A stretch of DNA of 64,000 bases from Myrica gale (taxonomy: Eukaryota; Streptophyta; Magnoliopsida; Fagales; Myricaceae), in the NCBI GenBank assembly GCA_963930655.1, contig OZ005606.1, forward strand, positions 20,190,001-20,254,000, in the 5' to 3' direction. Below are positions 36,166 to 47,622 of the stretch, piece by piece. The translations under genes were made by a program, and so were the position numbers. Position 1 is the stretch's first letter, and the number at the start of each line of letters is the position of its first letter. The notes under the pieces are model-generated. The model saw only the letters and a list, made by a program, of their open reading frames with translations, had not been told where the DNA came from and did not search any database.

Positions 36166-36507
36166 GCCAAAGAGCGTGGCGAAGCGGTCGAAGAAGTTCT
36201 TGGAGGAAGCGCTGTACACAAGGCTCTTCAGGGAAGGTGGCAGGTCAGCGTGACACGTGGAATTTTAAGTGACGTGTTAAGAGTCTCCGTTAAGGGGAGA
36301 GACGATAGTGTAACGGAAGGGTCTCATCGCCAAAGGTAGAGAATATAAGGGCTTTAAATTTGAAGTTTTAAATCTAAGGACTAAAATGCAAAAATGGTCA
36401 TAACCTAAGGACTAAATTGCCAATTTCCCAAAAAATAATTAACCATACAAATAAGTAAACAACTAAACATTCATCAAATAATCCAAATCGAAAATAACAA
36501 ACTCTAA

Positions 36508-37478
36508 GGCTGCGTTTGTTTTGTCTGAATATGTTTTCATGCAGAATATTTTCAAAAACATGTGTGTTTGGTAGGGGCTGAAAAAAGAGTCAAAGGAAAA
36601 TGAGATAAGCGGTTAAAGGAAAATAACCCCTATCAGGCTGAAAACAACTTACGCTTTGAAGAAGAGTAAATTATTTTCCAGATGACTATATTTTCTCTAT
36701 TTTATCTAACAGACGCTATCTATTATTTTTTCTCATCTATATTCTTTCTACTAACAAAATAAACTTAAATTATTTTCCATGAGACTATTTTTTATCTATT
36801 CTATCGCAAAATATGCTATCTACTATTTTTTCTTTAACAAAAAAACTTAAATGATTTTTCAGTTAATTATTTTTTTCTCTATTCTCTACCAAAATGCTAA
36901 ATATCAATTTATCATTATGAAAGTGGCTAGTTTTGAGAATTTTATGTTAGACATTATTTTTATTGTTATGAAGTATTTTTAATATCTTTATCAATAATAA
37001 AAATTTATTTTAGCGTTTCAGGTTGTAATTCGTATTTTATGGGACCTCCTTTTATTATTTTTAATATCTCGCTATCATTTGAACTTTGATTCCACATTTT
37101 CGCAATTAGTTTGCTGAGATAAAGTTACAAGAAGGCTCTGATGAGTCGAAGCTTTATAGATAGCTCTTCATTTGCTGATTGAAAAATTTGTAAGAAAGAC
37201 ACAACTTTCCCGATTAGAGCCTTTGATAATTCAAATGGATAATTAGAGGAAGTATCTGTCTAGATCCTTCTAATATGATTGTTATTCTGAATTTAGAGGT
37301 ACATCAAAACTAAAAAGCTCACAAAATATTCTTTAAATTTTCAGGTGACAACCAAACACTATATGTTGATTTTCAAGGAATTAGTCAAACACTAAAATTT
37401 GTTTTGTTTTCACTGTAAATATTTTCAGCTGCAAATATTTTCTTATTTTCCTCTTTTTACGCCGAAACAAACACAGCC
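36508..37478. mobile_element. PIF/Harbinger-like non-autonomous element
   Basis: Ends are GGCTGCGTTTGTTTTG and, reverse complemented, GGCTGTGTTTGTTTCG. TAA flanks both sides (36505-36507 and 37479-37481), the 3-bp duplication of PIF/Harbinger (Tourist) elements. The interior is AT-rich and non-coding. Confidence 0.65.
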
Positions 37479-38979
37479 TAAATTAAAATTACAATTTTTT
37501 TTGACATTTTAAAAAATTGTACTGAAACCAGAAATTCTGGTATTTTAGCCGGAATTTCCCTAAAATGAGATCCAGTTCCGATACTGAAAATGGCCGGAAT
37601 CGGTACCAGAATAAAAAATTTCAGTTTGAGGGGGGCAAATTCTTAAGGCGATGGGAGCGGTCGCACCCCCTGGCTCCGCCTCTGATTCAGCCGTCACTTA
37701 TTAAGATCTGTTACAATGTTATTCTTAGAATTGAATCTGAACCGTACGTTCGTCATCCTCACCCTATCCACCTAGTCTCATCTATGCATTCCTCTCACCT
37801 CATGATGATGTAACAAGCAGACGAAGTCGCTTTTGACTAGGCCTTCTCTGACTCTATGGAGATGGGTGGTTGGTGCATAGGAAAAGCCCCATCCTTATAT
37901 TCAGCAACATGCCCAACACTTGTATCCTCCTGGCGAAGGATCAGAATGTCGATGCCTGTAGGCCGTAGATCAGCTAGCGTTTCATCATACCCAAGAAGCA
38001 GGCTTGGGCCAGTGGGGGCCAACGGGCTCGCTCCCGCTGGCCCTCTCCCGCCCCCACTGGACCTGAAGCAGGCCTGGGCCAGTGGGGGCAGGCCTACTTC
38101 TTAATAAATAAAAATAAATAAAATTTAAAGAACTTTTGGAGCCAGTGACCGCCCCCACCCGCACCCCCGGCTCCGCCTCTGTTGAAAATGGTGCTCACAG
38201 CCAGCCAAAACTTTTCGTGACTTGATATTTGAGACTTGAAATTCTGGTCAAAGTGGGAATATTTTGAATCGGGGTCCAACTCCAAGAACAGCTAGCAAAT
38301 CCAAGTTTTGATTTACCTAACCCAAGTAATTAAGGGGATTGTCAACGAGTAAAATATTATGTTTACCCAAACCATGCATAGATTTTCCATGAGATCAGAT
38401 GCTTCCATGTACGTAATTACTTACATTACGAAAAAGTTGGGCAGATGGCATCACCTCAATTGACTAGTACCATATTCCAGTCTTTTTTTCCCCCCTCGAT
38501 AAATACCCATATACCAGTCAGTTGCTTAATTTTGTGGGTTTTATATATTATATATGTTCTTGTGTGGAAAAAGAAAACACCTTTCTCTGCCTATCGTCAC
38601 AGCGTCGCTAGGCCTTTTCTTGTTCTCCAAACAAATCCTCGCCCTGAAGAATAACTCCTGGATTCAGAAATCTATCAAGTTGGTCAGCCCTTCCAATCAG
38701 CAAAATAATTTCCTTATCTTCTAGTTTTTTTTCTTTTACTTTATGTAGTTAATTTGTATTTTCTCGGGTTTCTAAGTTCTAGAATCACTTCTTATAAGCA
38801 AAATAATTACCTTGAAGATCCTTCAGGCGCTCCAGTTTGAGTACTCGCAGTGGTCATAAACTCACTTCTAGTCACATGGAACAGCACGTACACAAAAACA
38901 AGAAACGATATCGGCAAAGCTCAACGTAGTTTGTTTCTGGGCAAGGTCAATCCTAACGTCTCCTTTATTTAGGCTTTGA
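37479..38979. other. Transposon debris with GC-rich hAT-like ends; no gene recognised
   Basis: Contains isolated terminal-like segments: GGCTCCGCCTCTGA near 37673, and a cluster of CCAGTGGGGGC/GGCCTGGGCC motifs at 37980-38180 ending GGCTCCGCCTCTG. A further unrecognised open frame is at 38445-38654. I could not pair the ends into whole elements. Confidence 0.4.
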
Positions 38980-39380
38980 ATGAAGCCCAAATGGTCAGAC
39001 AAGGGGAAACACCGAAACACGACAAGAAAAGGTAGTGAACTCCGGCCCACATATACTCCCCTGACCCACGTAACATGCCCGTTCAAGTATACTGAATTAA
39101 ACTCCGCAGCATGGAACCAGAAAGGCCAACAACTCTCCCCGCCACAGTCATGGACTCCTCCCCTAATTGCCTCGCTCAAAATCAAATTTGACACACCCAT
39201 ACGAAGTCCAAGCAGCAATTTTCTCAAACTCGGACGGTCACCTAATCCATGCATGGACTTCAAAGAGCGATGAGACGGACCCGCGGACAGGTGAAACGCT
39301 AGCAGGTCTTCTGGCAGTGCACCACCCTATCTCATCATGCAATAATCTCGAAGGCGACGACACCATGATTCTTTGTTGAA
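38980..39380 (+). pseudogene. RNase H-like fragment of a LINE-type retrotransposon
   Basis: Two overlapping plus-strand frames carry the pattern of the plant RVT_3/RNase H domain: SLKIKFDTPIRS (the usual IKVNVDAA-like start), then IFSNSDGHLIHAWTSK, ETDPRTGETLAGLLAVHH and LEGDDTMIL. The frame shifts between these parts, so it is a relic. No zf-RVT or RT is adjacent. Confidence 0.55.
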
Positions 39381-40467
39381 ATGTGACTTTGGATTGCAAT
39401 ATGACGTGCTTTTACTTTTTGATTTCTATTTGAAAAAGCAATGGCAAATTTATGCTTCTACTTTTTGACAGCTTGTATGTCAAAAAGTAAAGGCAAACTC
39501 ATGTTCCTTCGCTAACGTGTATTAAATGCATGTCCCGCAGAGGCGGTGGCCGCCCCCACCGGCTCTAAAACTCCCTTACTTTTTTTTTTTATGAAACAGG
39601 CCTGCCCCCACAGGCCCAGGCCTGTTTCAAGGGCCGGTAGGGGCGCTCATTCGCTGCCTTCCAACCCATTCGCTGCCTTCTAAAAAGAGAGGAGCGTAAT
39701 AATGTGTTGTAAATTTGTAATTAGTGACTGTCAAAAGCAAGTTGGGCCTAATAACAAGACGAGTTCCCTGCAATATGCTTTTTGTGGGACATCTGCCTTT
39801 AGCCTTTTAGGCTTTAACACATCAGAAGAGTTTCGACTCTTCTGTCGGCCGGATCACCCTTAATTCATGAAGTCCTTCCCCAGTATTTTTTCAATTACTT
39901 GTTCTTGTGCTGTTATGTTCCCTCGAAGCTTACCTAAAAAAAACCAAAAGCAATAACATATTTTGACTGATTAACGTTGTTTATTTAGAAAAAAAAAGAG
40001 AGACGGATTAACGTTGTTTAAAATGTCACGTTTCAATTAAATGATATCTTGTATAATAACATATTTTCATAATTTAAATTGACATCTTTTAGAACGTAAA
40101 AAGCAATAAATAATTTAAGAGCCCGTCTACTGTAGAAAGCAATGCTTTAAAATAAAGAAGGGACTCTTCCCGTTCAAAATCCTCCTATTTCGTCTGGTTC
40201 TAACTGAGAGTTTTGCTACACGAGTCAATGGGCGATCAAATAACTTCAGGCGTTTATTTGTTTTAATTTATAATTATAAGCAAATAATAATATTGAAGAA
40301 AACCGTGTTTATTTTAGATTTATATGCATACATGGTGGTCATATCACACTTGTTAATAAAATAGCGTAAAGAGATTCGTTCAGGACTTTTTTCCTGACCA
40401 TAAAAAGTCAAGCATATACGTAACCCAATTTTACACGACCAATAGTTTCTCCTTATATATATATATA
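39381..40467. other. Intergenic with small GC-rich palindromic repeat
   Basis: Near 39536-39650 a GC-rich segment (GAGGCGGTGGCCGCCCCCACC, mirrored by GGCCGGTAGGGGCGC) flanks CAGGCCTGCCCCCACAGGCC; it is related to the debris at 37980-38180. The remainder is AT-rich with no gene signal. Confidence 0.4.
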
Positions 40468-41159
40468 CAGTGACGGATCCAGTGGGGCGCCCTGAGCGGC
40501 TGCCCCCTTTGTTCTGTCAAATTCATGTTATCTAGTATTACATTGATTTATTTTTATTTTTTTACATGTATATTTCTTCAGGCAGGCTAGGCCCCCCCTT
40601 GGGCCTGACTAGTTTCTTTAAGCCCAACTAATTTTCTAAGTCTCCATTTTGTGACTATAAAGGCAGGCAAACATGCATATCTTCTTCTCTATCAGTATAT
40701 TTTTTTCATTGGAGTTGAACTTTCTAACATTATATAGGAGTAGGAAAAAAATTGAAAAACATAAAGAAAGATAACTGGAACTTAAAAAAGCTATGGAAAC
40801 CAACATAAAGTTGATTAAGGTTTTGTTTCTCTCTCATCGGAAAAATAGGAAAAATCGCAAAAGATAGAATATCTAGATCACAGGTCCTGGATTTGTGTTA
40901 TATAGGAAGGAGCGTGGATTTAATGAGGCAGTACAAGTCTACTTTATGCATGCGGACCCGTAGGATCCAATTGTCACCTTTCAGTCTGAGCAAATCGTAT
41001 GGTACGCGTATTTCAATATTTTTAATGCTTTTAGTCTTTGATTTTCGATATTTTAACTTTAAGATATTTTTTTGCATTAAGTAGGAAAAAATTTTGATAT
41101 GTCGTTTCGCCTTAGGAATTTGCCCCCCCCCCTCAACTTGGATCCTGGTTCCGCCACTG
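40468..41159. mobile_element. Non-autonomous hAT-like element
   Basis: Begins CAGTGACGGATCCAG and ends CTGGTTCCGCCACTG. The right 270 bp (reverse strand) matches the left end of the hAT at 22244: same CAGTGGCGGAACYAGGAT start and AGGACTAAAAGCATTAAAAA-like interior. No 8-bp target duplication was found, so the two ends may belong to different insertions. Confidence 0.5.
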
Positions 41160-41330
41160 ATGTCATGCGAGTTTTCTTTTTCTTCTTCCATTTAGCTATC
41201 CTATAGCGGCAGAGCCTGACTTTGCAATAAATCGAACGTAAGTGGATAAATGTCACGAAAATTATAAAAGGAGTAGAGATTTCGACAGCATGTAACACAG
41301 TCAAGAGACGAGAGAAAAGAGCAATATAAT

Positions 41331-41590
41331 CAGTGGCGGAATCAAGATCCAGTTTGAGGGGGAACGAACTTCTAAGACGAAATGATTTTTTTTCTACGTA
41401 ATGCAAAAAGGTGTTTGGGAGTTAAAATATCGAAAATTAAGGATTAAAAATATTGAAATACAGATACCATACAAAACAAAATTCATCAACAAAAAAATTA
41501 TATATGCCAATGATGCAGTTGATAATATATGTCAAGTAACATCAACAATGTGTCAATCTGTGATTCAAGCTGATGCGAAATAACTTGACA
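41331..41590 (+). mobile_element. Terminal fragment of a second hAT of the same family
   Basis: Starts CAGTGGCGGAATCAAGATCC and follows the terminus of the 22244 hAT through the TAATGCAAAAA and TCGAAAATTAAGGA segments. Its partner end was not found. It lies only 171 bp from the oppositely oriented hAT end at 41159. Confidence 0.55.
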
Positions 41591-42413
41591 CTCACCTCCG
41601 ACCAATTGAACAAGACAACAAATCCAAGTTACATAGGAAAAAACTGTTACATTAGAACTATTACAAGTACATTGGCCCTAAAATATGGTAAAGAAAGCAT
41701 TTGAAGGGGTCTACCGTCTCTCCGCTAGGTTGGTTGGGGTGGCGGGGTCTACGAACCGGGAAGGGAACTGAATGATGTTTGGAGAAATTGAGGAGGATGC
41801 AAGTCTTGATGCAAAGCATGTGGATTTGCTGGTGGGTTTTGATCTAGACTATAGAGGTGAGATTTGCTGAGACGTATGTGGCCAACATCACCAATGCATG
41901 CAAGTTTTTAACTTTCTTTTCTTCTAACCGGGTGTCTAATCTAGAGATATGTGTAGTCCTTTCATCCTACACAAACTAAGTAATACAGTAAACGAGATAT
42001 CACCAAGATTTCAAACGTTAACCAATGGCCAACCCGTTGAGTTTCGTAAATCCAAGAAAATTAAAACTGAAAAAATTGTGAACATTTTTGCACTGAACCG
42101 TCATATATAATACAAGTATGGGATTTTATAGACGAGCTGAAAGGAATGGAAGATTTACAATACGAGAAAGACAAAGGGCAGAGGAATTACAGGAAATATG
42201 TGAATTTTTGTTCAGCGGAAAAGTTGCTTTCTCTGAAAGCTGACATACATGCAAATATGCAAATTGACTTTTGGAGGGAAGCAATAGGTGTCGGCCAACA
42301 CCCTTCTGCCTTCGCCCCTGCTTCCTCTTGTTTTATTCCTACTTTCAAACCACAGATAACCCAAGAATCTGTCTATCTTCCTAAGGGAAAGAGAAGAAAG
42401 AAATCCTCTATTT
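41591..42413. other. Intergenic, no gene recognised
   Basis: No domain recognised. An open frame at 42146-42436 runs into the next transposon and is probably fortuitous. Confidence 0.4.
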
Positions 42414-45005
42414 CACTACAAAAAACATGTCTTTAGCGGTGGTCTTTTTAGCAGTGGTCGCAAAAAATGTGCTAAAGGGTGTCTTGGACAAACATCGCTA
42501 AAAACGAACTATAGCGGCCTACAACCGCCGCTTAAAAGTCTACCTATAGTGCACTAGTTTTAGCGGGGTCTCTGACCGCCGCTATAGACCCCCTTCAGCA
42601 TCGTTTTTTCAAAAAATGCTGCTAATTATCTATAGCGGCGATCACTGTGAATTGAATAGAGGCGTGAATTGAAGATTTTTAAAAGTTATGGGTATCAAAT
42701 CACCGAATAGATAATTATGGGTAACGATTTGATTTTTGCTCAAACTTTCAAACAAATTTTAGACGCCATGCTTCCCTCGTCTTTGTGCTCTCTACCCACG
42801 CCATCCCTATCCTTTCTCTCTCCCTCATTCCTCCTTGTGACCCTGTCTCCCTCAATCTCTCTCTCTCACTTTCGCATCAAACTTACAAACAGATTTTAGA
42901 CGCCATGCTTCCCTCATCTCTATTCTCTCTACCCATGCCATCCTTCTCCTTTCTCTCTCCATCCTTCCTCCCTGCGACCTTGTCTCCCTCGATCTCTCTC
43001 TCTCTCTCACTTTCGCACAGACACACAACTCTCTCTCACTGTCTCTCAAACACAACTCTCTTTCTCTCATCGTCCAGCTGTCATTGCTGACTGTGAGTGG
43101 TCCTCTCAACTCTCTCTGTCTCTTGGCCGAAATCTCTCTATGGGCACCAAATCTCTCTCTCTCTCTCTCACTAAGGTATAGTTATTTTTGTCAAACCTAA
43201 GCATGATGGCTTATCTCTCTTTGAAGTAAAGTGTTTAGGGTTCGATACATTGGGGATTTGATTGGCAGATTCGAAATTTAGGGCTTTGATTGGAATTTAC
43301 TCTACGTGCAGCTTTCTGAGCAACCACGCAGCTAGGAAAGGCAAATGCATCATGGCTTAGAGATTTTTGGAAATCTTTTCACGTTTTATTTGTCTCACAT
43401 TTGTTCTTCATTGTTCAGGAACCAATTGGTCAGTGCAGCAGAGCTGAGAGAGCGATTTTCAGACATTCGTTTTCTTCGTTTATCAACAATAAAGTATTAA
43501 ACTGCAATTCACAATTTTGACGGGCATTAAAATTTGGAATTTTTTAACTTATTCACTTCCATTTGAAAACATTTCTCTTTTGCTTTAATTTTATAGACAC
43601 AAGATGTACTTCAAAACATTTCACAAAGCTTAATTTGGTTCAAATGGAACATTGATAGTGATTTTCAGATATTGGGTATGTTGCAGGAATTTGTTGATAG
43701 GGCACATGCTGTCGGGTTCTTGGGCTACTGTTGGAGTGTTGACCGAGAAGGGGCTCCCAAAACTAGCTCTACTGAGAAGAACTATTGTATATGGAATTTT
43801 GGGTATCACTTTGTTTTTGCTTGTTCTGTATCAGGAGTTTTGCTTGTAAAAGTTTGCCGATATGTTAAAATCGTCATGTTGTTTTTGCAGGGTACAGGTT
43901 TTTCTTTGAGTGTGTATTCTCCTGGTCAAATTTTAAAGATTGACAATAAGTAGTTTTTATGCAGCTTCTCTTAAGAGGTCATGCCGATAAGTTTTTTAAT
44001 CTATGTTTCACGTCATTCTCTGCAGGATTCTGCGAATTTTGGGGGATAATTTTTTAAGCTGAGTCACTCTTTTCTGTTATGTTTTTAAACTTCTGCATTT
44101 GATGCTGTATTGATTTTGCCTTTTTTAGCTTTTCTGGTTGCCAGATGAAAGTCACAAGGCAGTAGTTTCATCCTCTGTTAACGAGCATAATCGTCAATAA
44201 TGTTTTTTTTTTCTATTGTGTTTTATGTGTATTTGTCCTTAATGGTGTACTAAACTCTTGTGTTTGTATTTATTTATTTTCATCTTTGTTCAAAATATTA
44301 TTGTTTGTTAATTTTTCAATATTGCAATTGCAACAAATGATTATGGTGCTGGTGCTAGTGATGATGGTGCAAATGGTTTTAGAGCACTGAAGTTGCTAAG
44401 GATTGAAATCATAGTTATTTGTTGTTAACTTATTACTTTTTAAACAACTTAGAAACTTTTAGAACTTCTTTGTGGTTGTTGCAAAACTTCTAAACTGTGG
44501 TTATTTGTTAATGATAAAATATATTTTATTTTATTACACATCTTATATTTTTACATCAATCAATTAACATTTGTATTAATACAGAAAAATCAATAAAAAC
44601 GCATATTTTTACACAAATGTATTGTTTTTAAAAATGATTTAGTGCCATTTAAAAAACGTTGTTACATACCATACCAAACCAAACCAAAACCAAAACAAAA
44701 AAAAAACGCTGGCATATATTTTTTGTGGCGGTCACAGAACATTGTTGTAGATATTTAAACGCAGGAAAAAATAAAGTTGTAGCAGCGTTTTTAAAAAGCT
44801 CCTAAAGACCTATAGCGGCGTTTTTGGGAAACGTTGCGAAAAAAATTTCACAAACGCACTTCAGATCTTTAGCAGCGTTTGTGACCTGTGCTAATCGACC
44901 GCCGCTGTAGCTCGCCTTTTTCACCAGTGGTCACAAAAAACACCGCTAGAACCTATCGCAACGGACCACCGCTGAAAAACGGCTACTAAAGCTTTTTTTT
45001 TAGTG
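42414..45005. mobile_element. Non-autonomous CACTA-like element
   Basis: Starts CACTACAAAAAACATGTC and ends in TTTTTTTTAGTG. Subterminal zones on both sides are packed with AGCGGCG/AGCGGTGGTC-type motifs in both orientations (42432-42660 and 44720-44990), typical of CACTA ends. No transposase is present. The centre includes a CT-rich tandem duplication and an exon-like stretch near 43600-43830 (LQEFVDRAHAVGFLGYCWSV) that may be captured host sequence; I do not recognise it. Flanking triplets TTT and AAG do not match, so a target duplication is not supported. Confidence 0.65.
42752..43020 (+). repeat. Two-copy 137-bp CT-rich tandem duplication
   Basis: AGACGCCATGCTTCCCTC at 42761 recurs at 42898, each followed by similar CT-rich sequence ending in CTCTCTCTCACTTTCGCA. 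It lies inside the CACTA-like element. Confidence 0.85.
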
Positions 45006-46780
45006 AAGCAAGCATTAATTTCTGATTTTAGCCCTAATTTCTAACCAATTTCATCATTTAAGAAAGCCATATTTCTACATCAAATTTGAATAATACATAA
45101 AATTTGAATAATACATTAAGTTTTTATTCTAGCCTTAATTTCTATCCAATTGTATCATTTAAGAAAGCCCTAATTTCTGGCCCAAACCCAAATTTCTACA
45201 TCAAATATGAATAATACATCAAAATCCAACCAATTACATCAACCAAGCAAGCATTAAGGGAGAGGGAGAGACCAAGCAAGCATTACCTCAAAGAGCGCAC
45301 AAGCAAATCCAATTTTTTGCCCAAATCAAACTCTTGGATGCATCAATGCGATCTTCAAATTTTGTCAATGTGAGAAACAAGTCGCAAATGGGAGAGATTG
45401 AGTGATTGAGATAAGGAAGAGGGAGAGACCAAACCACAAATAATGAGAGAGAGCGAGACCGAGAGAGATGAGTTTGGTCTTTGAGTGAGACCGAGAGACT
45501 ATCACCAAATGGTTTGGGGTCGAGACTTCCTAGACTGGGATCTTTGCCGGAGACCTGATGGGGAGAGCGGCGCTGGAGGGGCGACATGGATTCGGTGAGA
45601 GGTGGACGGGAGGGAACGAAAAGGCGCAGGGAAGGGGGGCAGGGCAAAAACACTTAGAGGGTGAGATGAAACGGTGTCGTTGAACTCTATAAAAGTTTAA
45701 AAAATAATTATATTTTTTATGGGTTAGTTCGGTCTCGGTGGGCCATACCTCAAAAACTGTGGGCCGAGAGCATAAGGTGCCCCTATTAAAATCGGGTCGA
45801 GCTTGTCGGGCTCGATCGATCAGTTTCGACCTTTTTTTGTTCAGCTCTACTTTGTTCCCAAAGTTAAATAAGTTTAACAAGTTAGATCTCTGAATTACCA
45901 TTGTCAACAACTTTACACCTTCCGTCAACCTTTTCTGTCAACATATTTTATGGTAGTCCTTTTCAAATTCAAGGACCGAATCTCGTGTACAATAAGTTTA
46001 GCAATAACTTCAGAATAGAAAACAACACTATGAGAGCGAAATTTCAAACATTTAGCAAAATTTTGTAAAGAGCTCAGTCTTGGGTAGAAGATTGAGGTCG
46101 CGCGACTTGTCATGAAAAAGAAAGAGATATTTCAAGTCAAAGGCAGAGATATTGTAAATTGCCCTGAATATTCCTAGTAAGTTGCACGTAAAATAAAATG
46201 TCACTAAAAGAAAAAGTGGGCTCCCTCCACGCGTTATTTTACACTCCACATCATCCTGTTAGTAATGTCCACACATCGTGCACGACTAAAGCATTTTCGT
46301 CAACGTTAAAGACAAAAATATCGACCCCAAAAACAACTACACAGGGATGCTGGCCTCCGAGAGGATTTCTCGAGTAGCTACAGCCTCCGAGGGGTGTTGA
46401 CGAATTAGCAAGGGGATATACTCCACCTGTAGGCTGTTTGCACCGCAATTTACATGCAAGTAAAACTCTATTATCTCTAAGCTTTAGAATATCTGATCAA
46501 TTAGTTTTTGTTTGTTTTCATCGCCTTCTCCGATAAAGTAGGTCTTTGTGTAAAACCAATTTTATATGTAATATTCAGTAATATCTTTAATTATAATCTG
46601 CCGAGAGGGACAAAGAAAAGAAGAAAACGGTAATGCTAGGATCGAACGGACAAAACTTGTTAATTTTGTGGGAAAAGATAGTCAGAAGGGTTCGCTCTAG
46701 ACAAGATCTTTCTCTTCTTAATTTCCTTCGATCAAGATTGTATGGTAGATGCATTGACCCATATAATAATAATAGTAATT
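45006..46780. other. Repetitive intergenic DNA, no gene recognised
   Basis: The first 300 bp contain several imperfect copies of a short unit (CATTTAAGAAAGCC; AATTTCTACATCAAAT; AAGCAAGCATTA). The open frame at 45530-45928 (minus) has no recognised domain. No RNA gene seen. Confidence 0.4.
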
Positions 46781-47118
46781 ACTTAGAGAGTACTGCCCCG
46801 TAGTAAGGGACAATTATTCGTGAGATCACGTCTTACGTATGGTCTGCTTGCATCTATCTTATCTGACACGTACGGGAACAACAAAAGAGAGAAAAATTTA
46901 GTAAATATTTTTTAATAATTATTATTTTTTTAATTTCGTCGTAGAGGATATTTTGCACATTTTTTCATACATACTCTTTATTTGAACTAAACCGTATATC
47001 GATCATTTTTAAAAGATAAATGATTCAAATTACTGTTTAACTTACTTTTTTTGTACCAATATAGGTCGGAAGATCAAGACGCCTCAACATTTCCATGCCA
47101 ACCTAGTCAATTTCAGGA
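46781..47118 (-). pseudogene. Duplicated relic of the 3' end of the cadmium-resistance gene
   Basis: About 46781-46900 aligns with 51603-51720, the 3' flank of the intact gene at 52370-53416 (shared TATGGTCTGCTT and CGGGAACAA landmarks). At 47079-47118 it aligns with the last-exon border: CTCAACATTTCCATGCCA, then CTAGTCAATTTCAG. On the minus strand the relic keeps the acceptor and the codons for WHGNVE, then stops soon after. All upstream exons are missing; the caulimovirid fossil lies where they would be. It is a diverged, broken second copy. Confidence 0.65.
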
Positions 47119-47289
47119 TCAACGCATATACTTTTGGTAGAAAAACAATGACTAGGCTAGATACATTAAATCATATATACCACCAACATCTTTGGTCATG
47201 ATTTTACTTTAGAGTTCGTTAGTCTTCTTGGCTTAGAAAACTTACTATGTTATAAGAATCACCATTAGTAAAACTTTCAATTTCATTAT
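47119..47289. other. Spacer before the caulimovirid fossil
   Basis: Unassigned sequence between the relic exon and recognisable viral sequence. The exact left edge of the viral insert is uncertain. Confidence 0.4.
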
Positions 47290-47408
47290 TTGCAGAACTC
47301 AACATCTTGATTTTCTTAAAGAAGAAATCATGTTCAAGAGAGTTAAGGATCAACTCTCTAGTCAAACTATTCATAATCAAATTACGTTATTCCAGACTAA
47401 ATTAGAAG

Positions 47409-47493
47409 AACAAGTATATTCTGATCTTTCTAATACTTTCTGACATCGAAAATAACACATTGTATAAATCCTTTATCTTTCCGAATTTAGTGA

Positions 47494-47537
<44 letters not shown>

Positions 47538-47622
47538 ACAAGTATATTCTGATATTTATAATTCTTTCTGCATGGAAAATAGCACATAGTAAAGATTCCT
47601 TATCTTCCCGAATTTAGTGAGA
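47409..47622. repeat. 128-bp tandem duplication with a (TA)n tract
   Basis: The unit AACAAGTATATTCTGAT through GAATTTAGTGAGAATATA appears at 47409 and again at 47537, separated by about 38 bp of TA repeats (47496-47534). It lies in the left part of the viral fossil; the TA tract may have arisen from the boundary repeat. Confidence 0.85.

Larger units (their letters stand above)
34919..36429 (+). mobile_element. Pack-MULE carrying PPR gene fragments, perfect 9-bp TSD
   Basis: Terminal inverted repeats of 258 bp each (34919-35176 and 36172-36429) start GGGAAATTGRCAATTTA. AAAAAATAA flanks both ends exactly (34910-34918 and 36430-36438), the size Mutator-like elements make. The interior holds host gene pieces but no transposase. 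Notably, part of the TIR itself looks coding: the right arm, read forward, has KKFLEEALYTRLF, similar to the N-terminus of the same PPR family. Captured sequence also gives spacer DNA at 35224-35700 with a CT microsatellite. Confidence 0.9.

Noticed and set aside
45530-45928. 132-residue minus-strand frame
   Set aside because: Low-complexity Pro/Arg/Ser-rich reading of repetitive DNA with no homologue I recognise.
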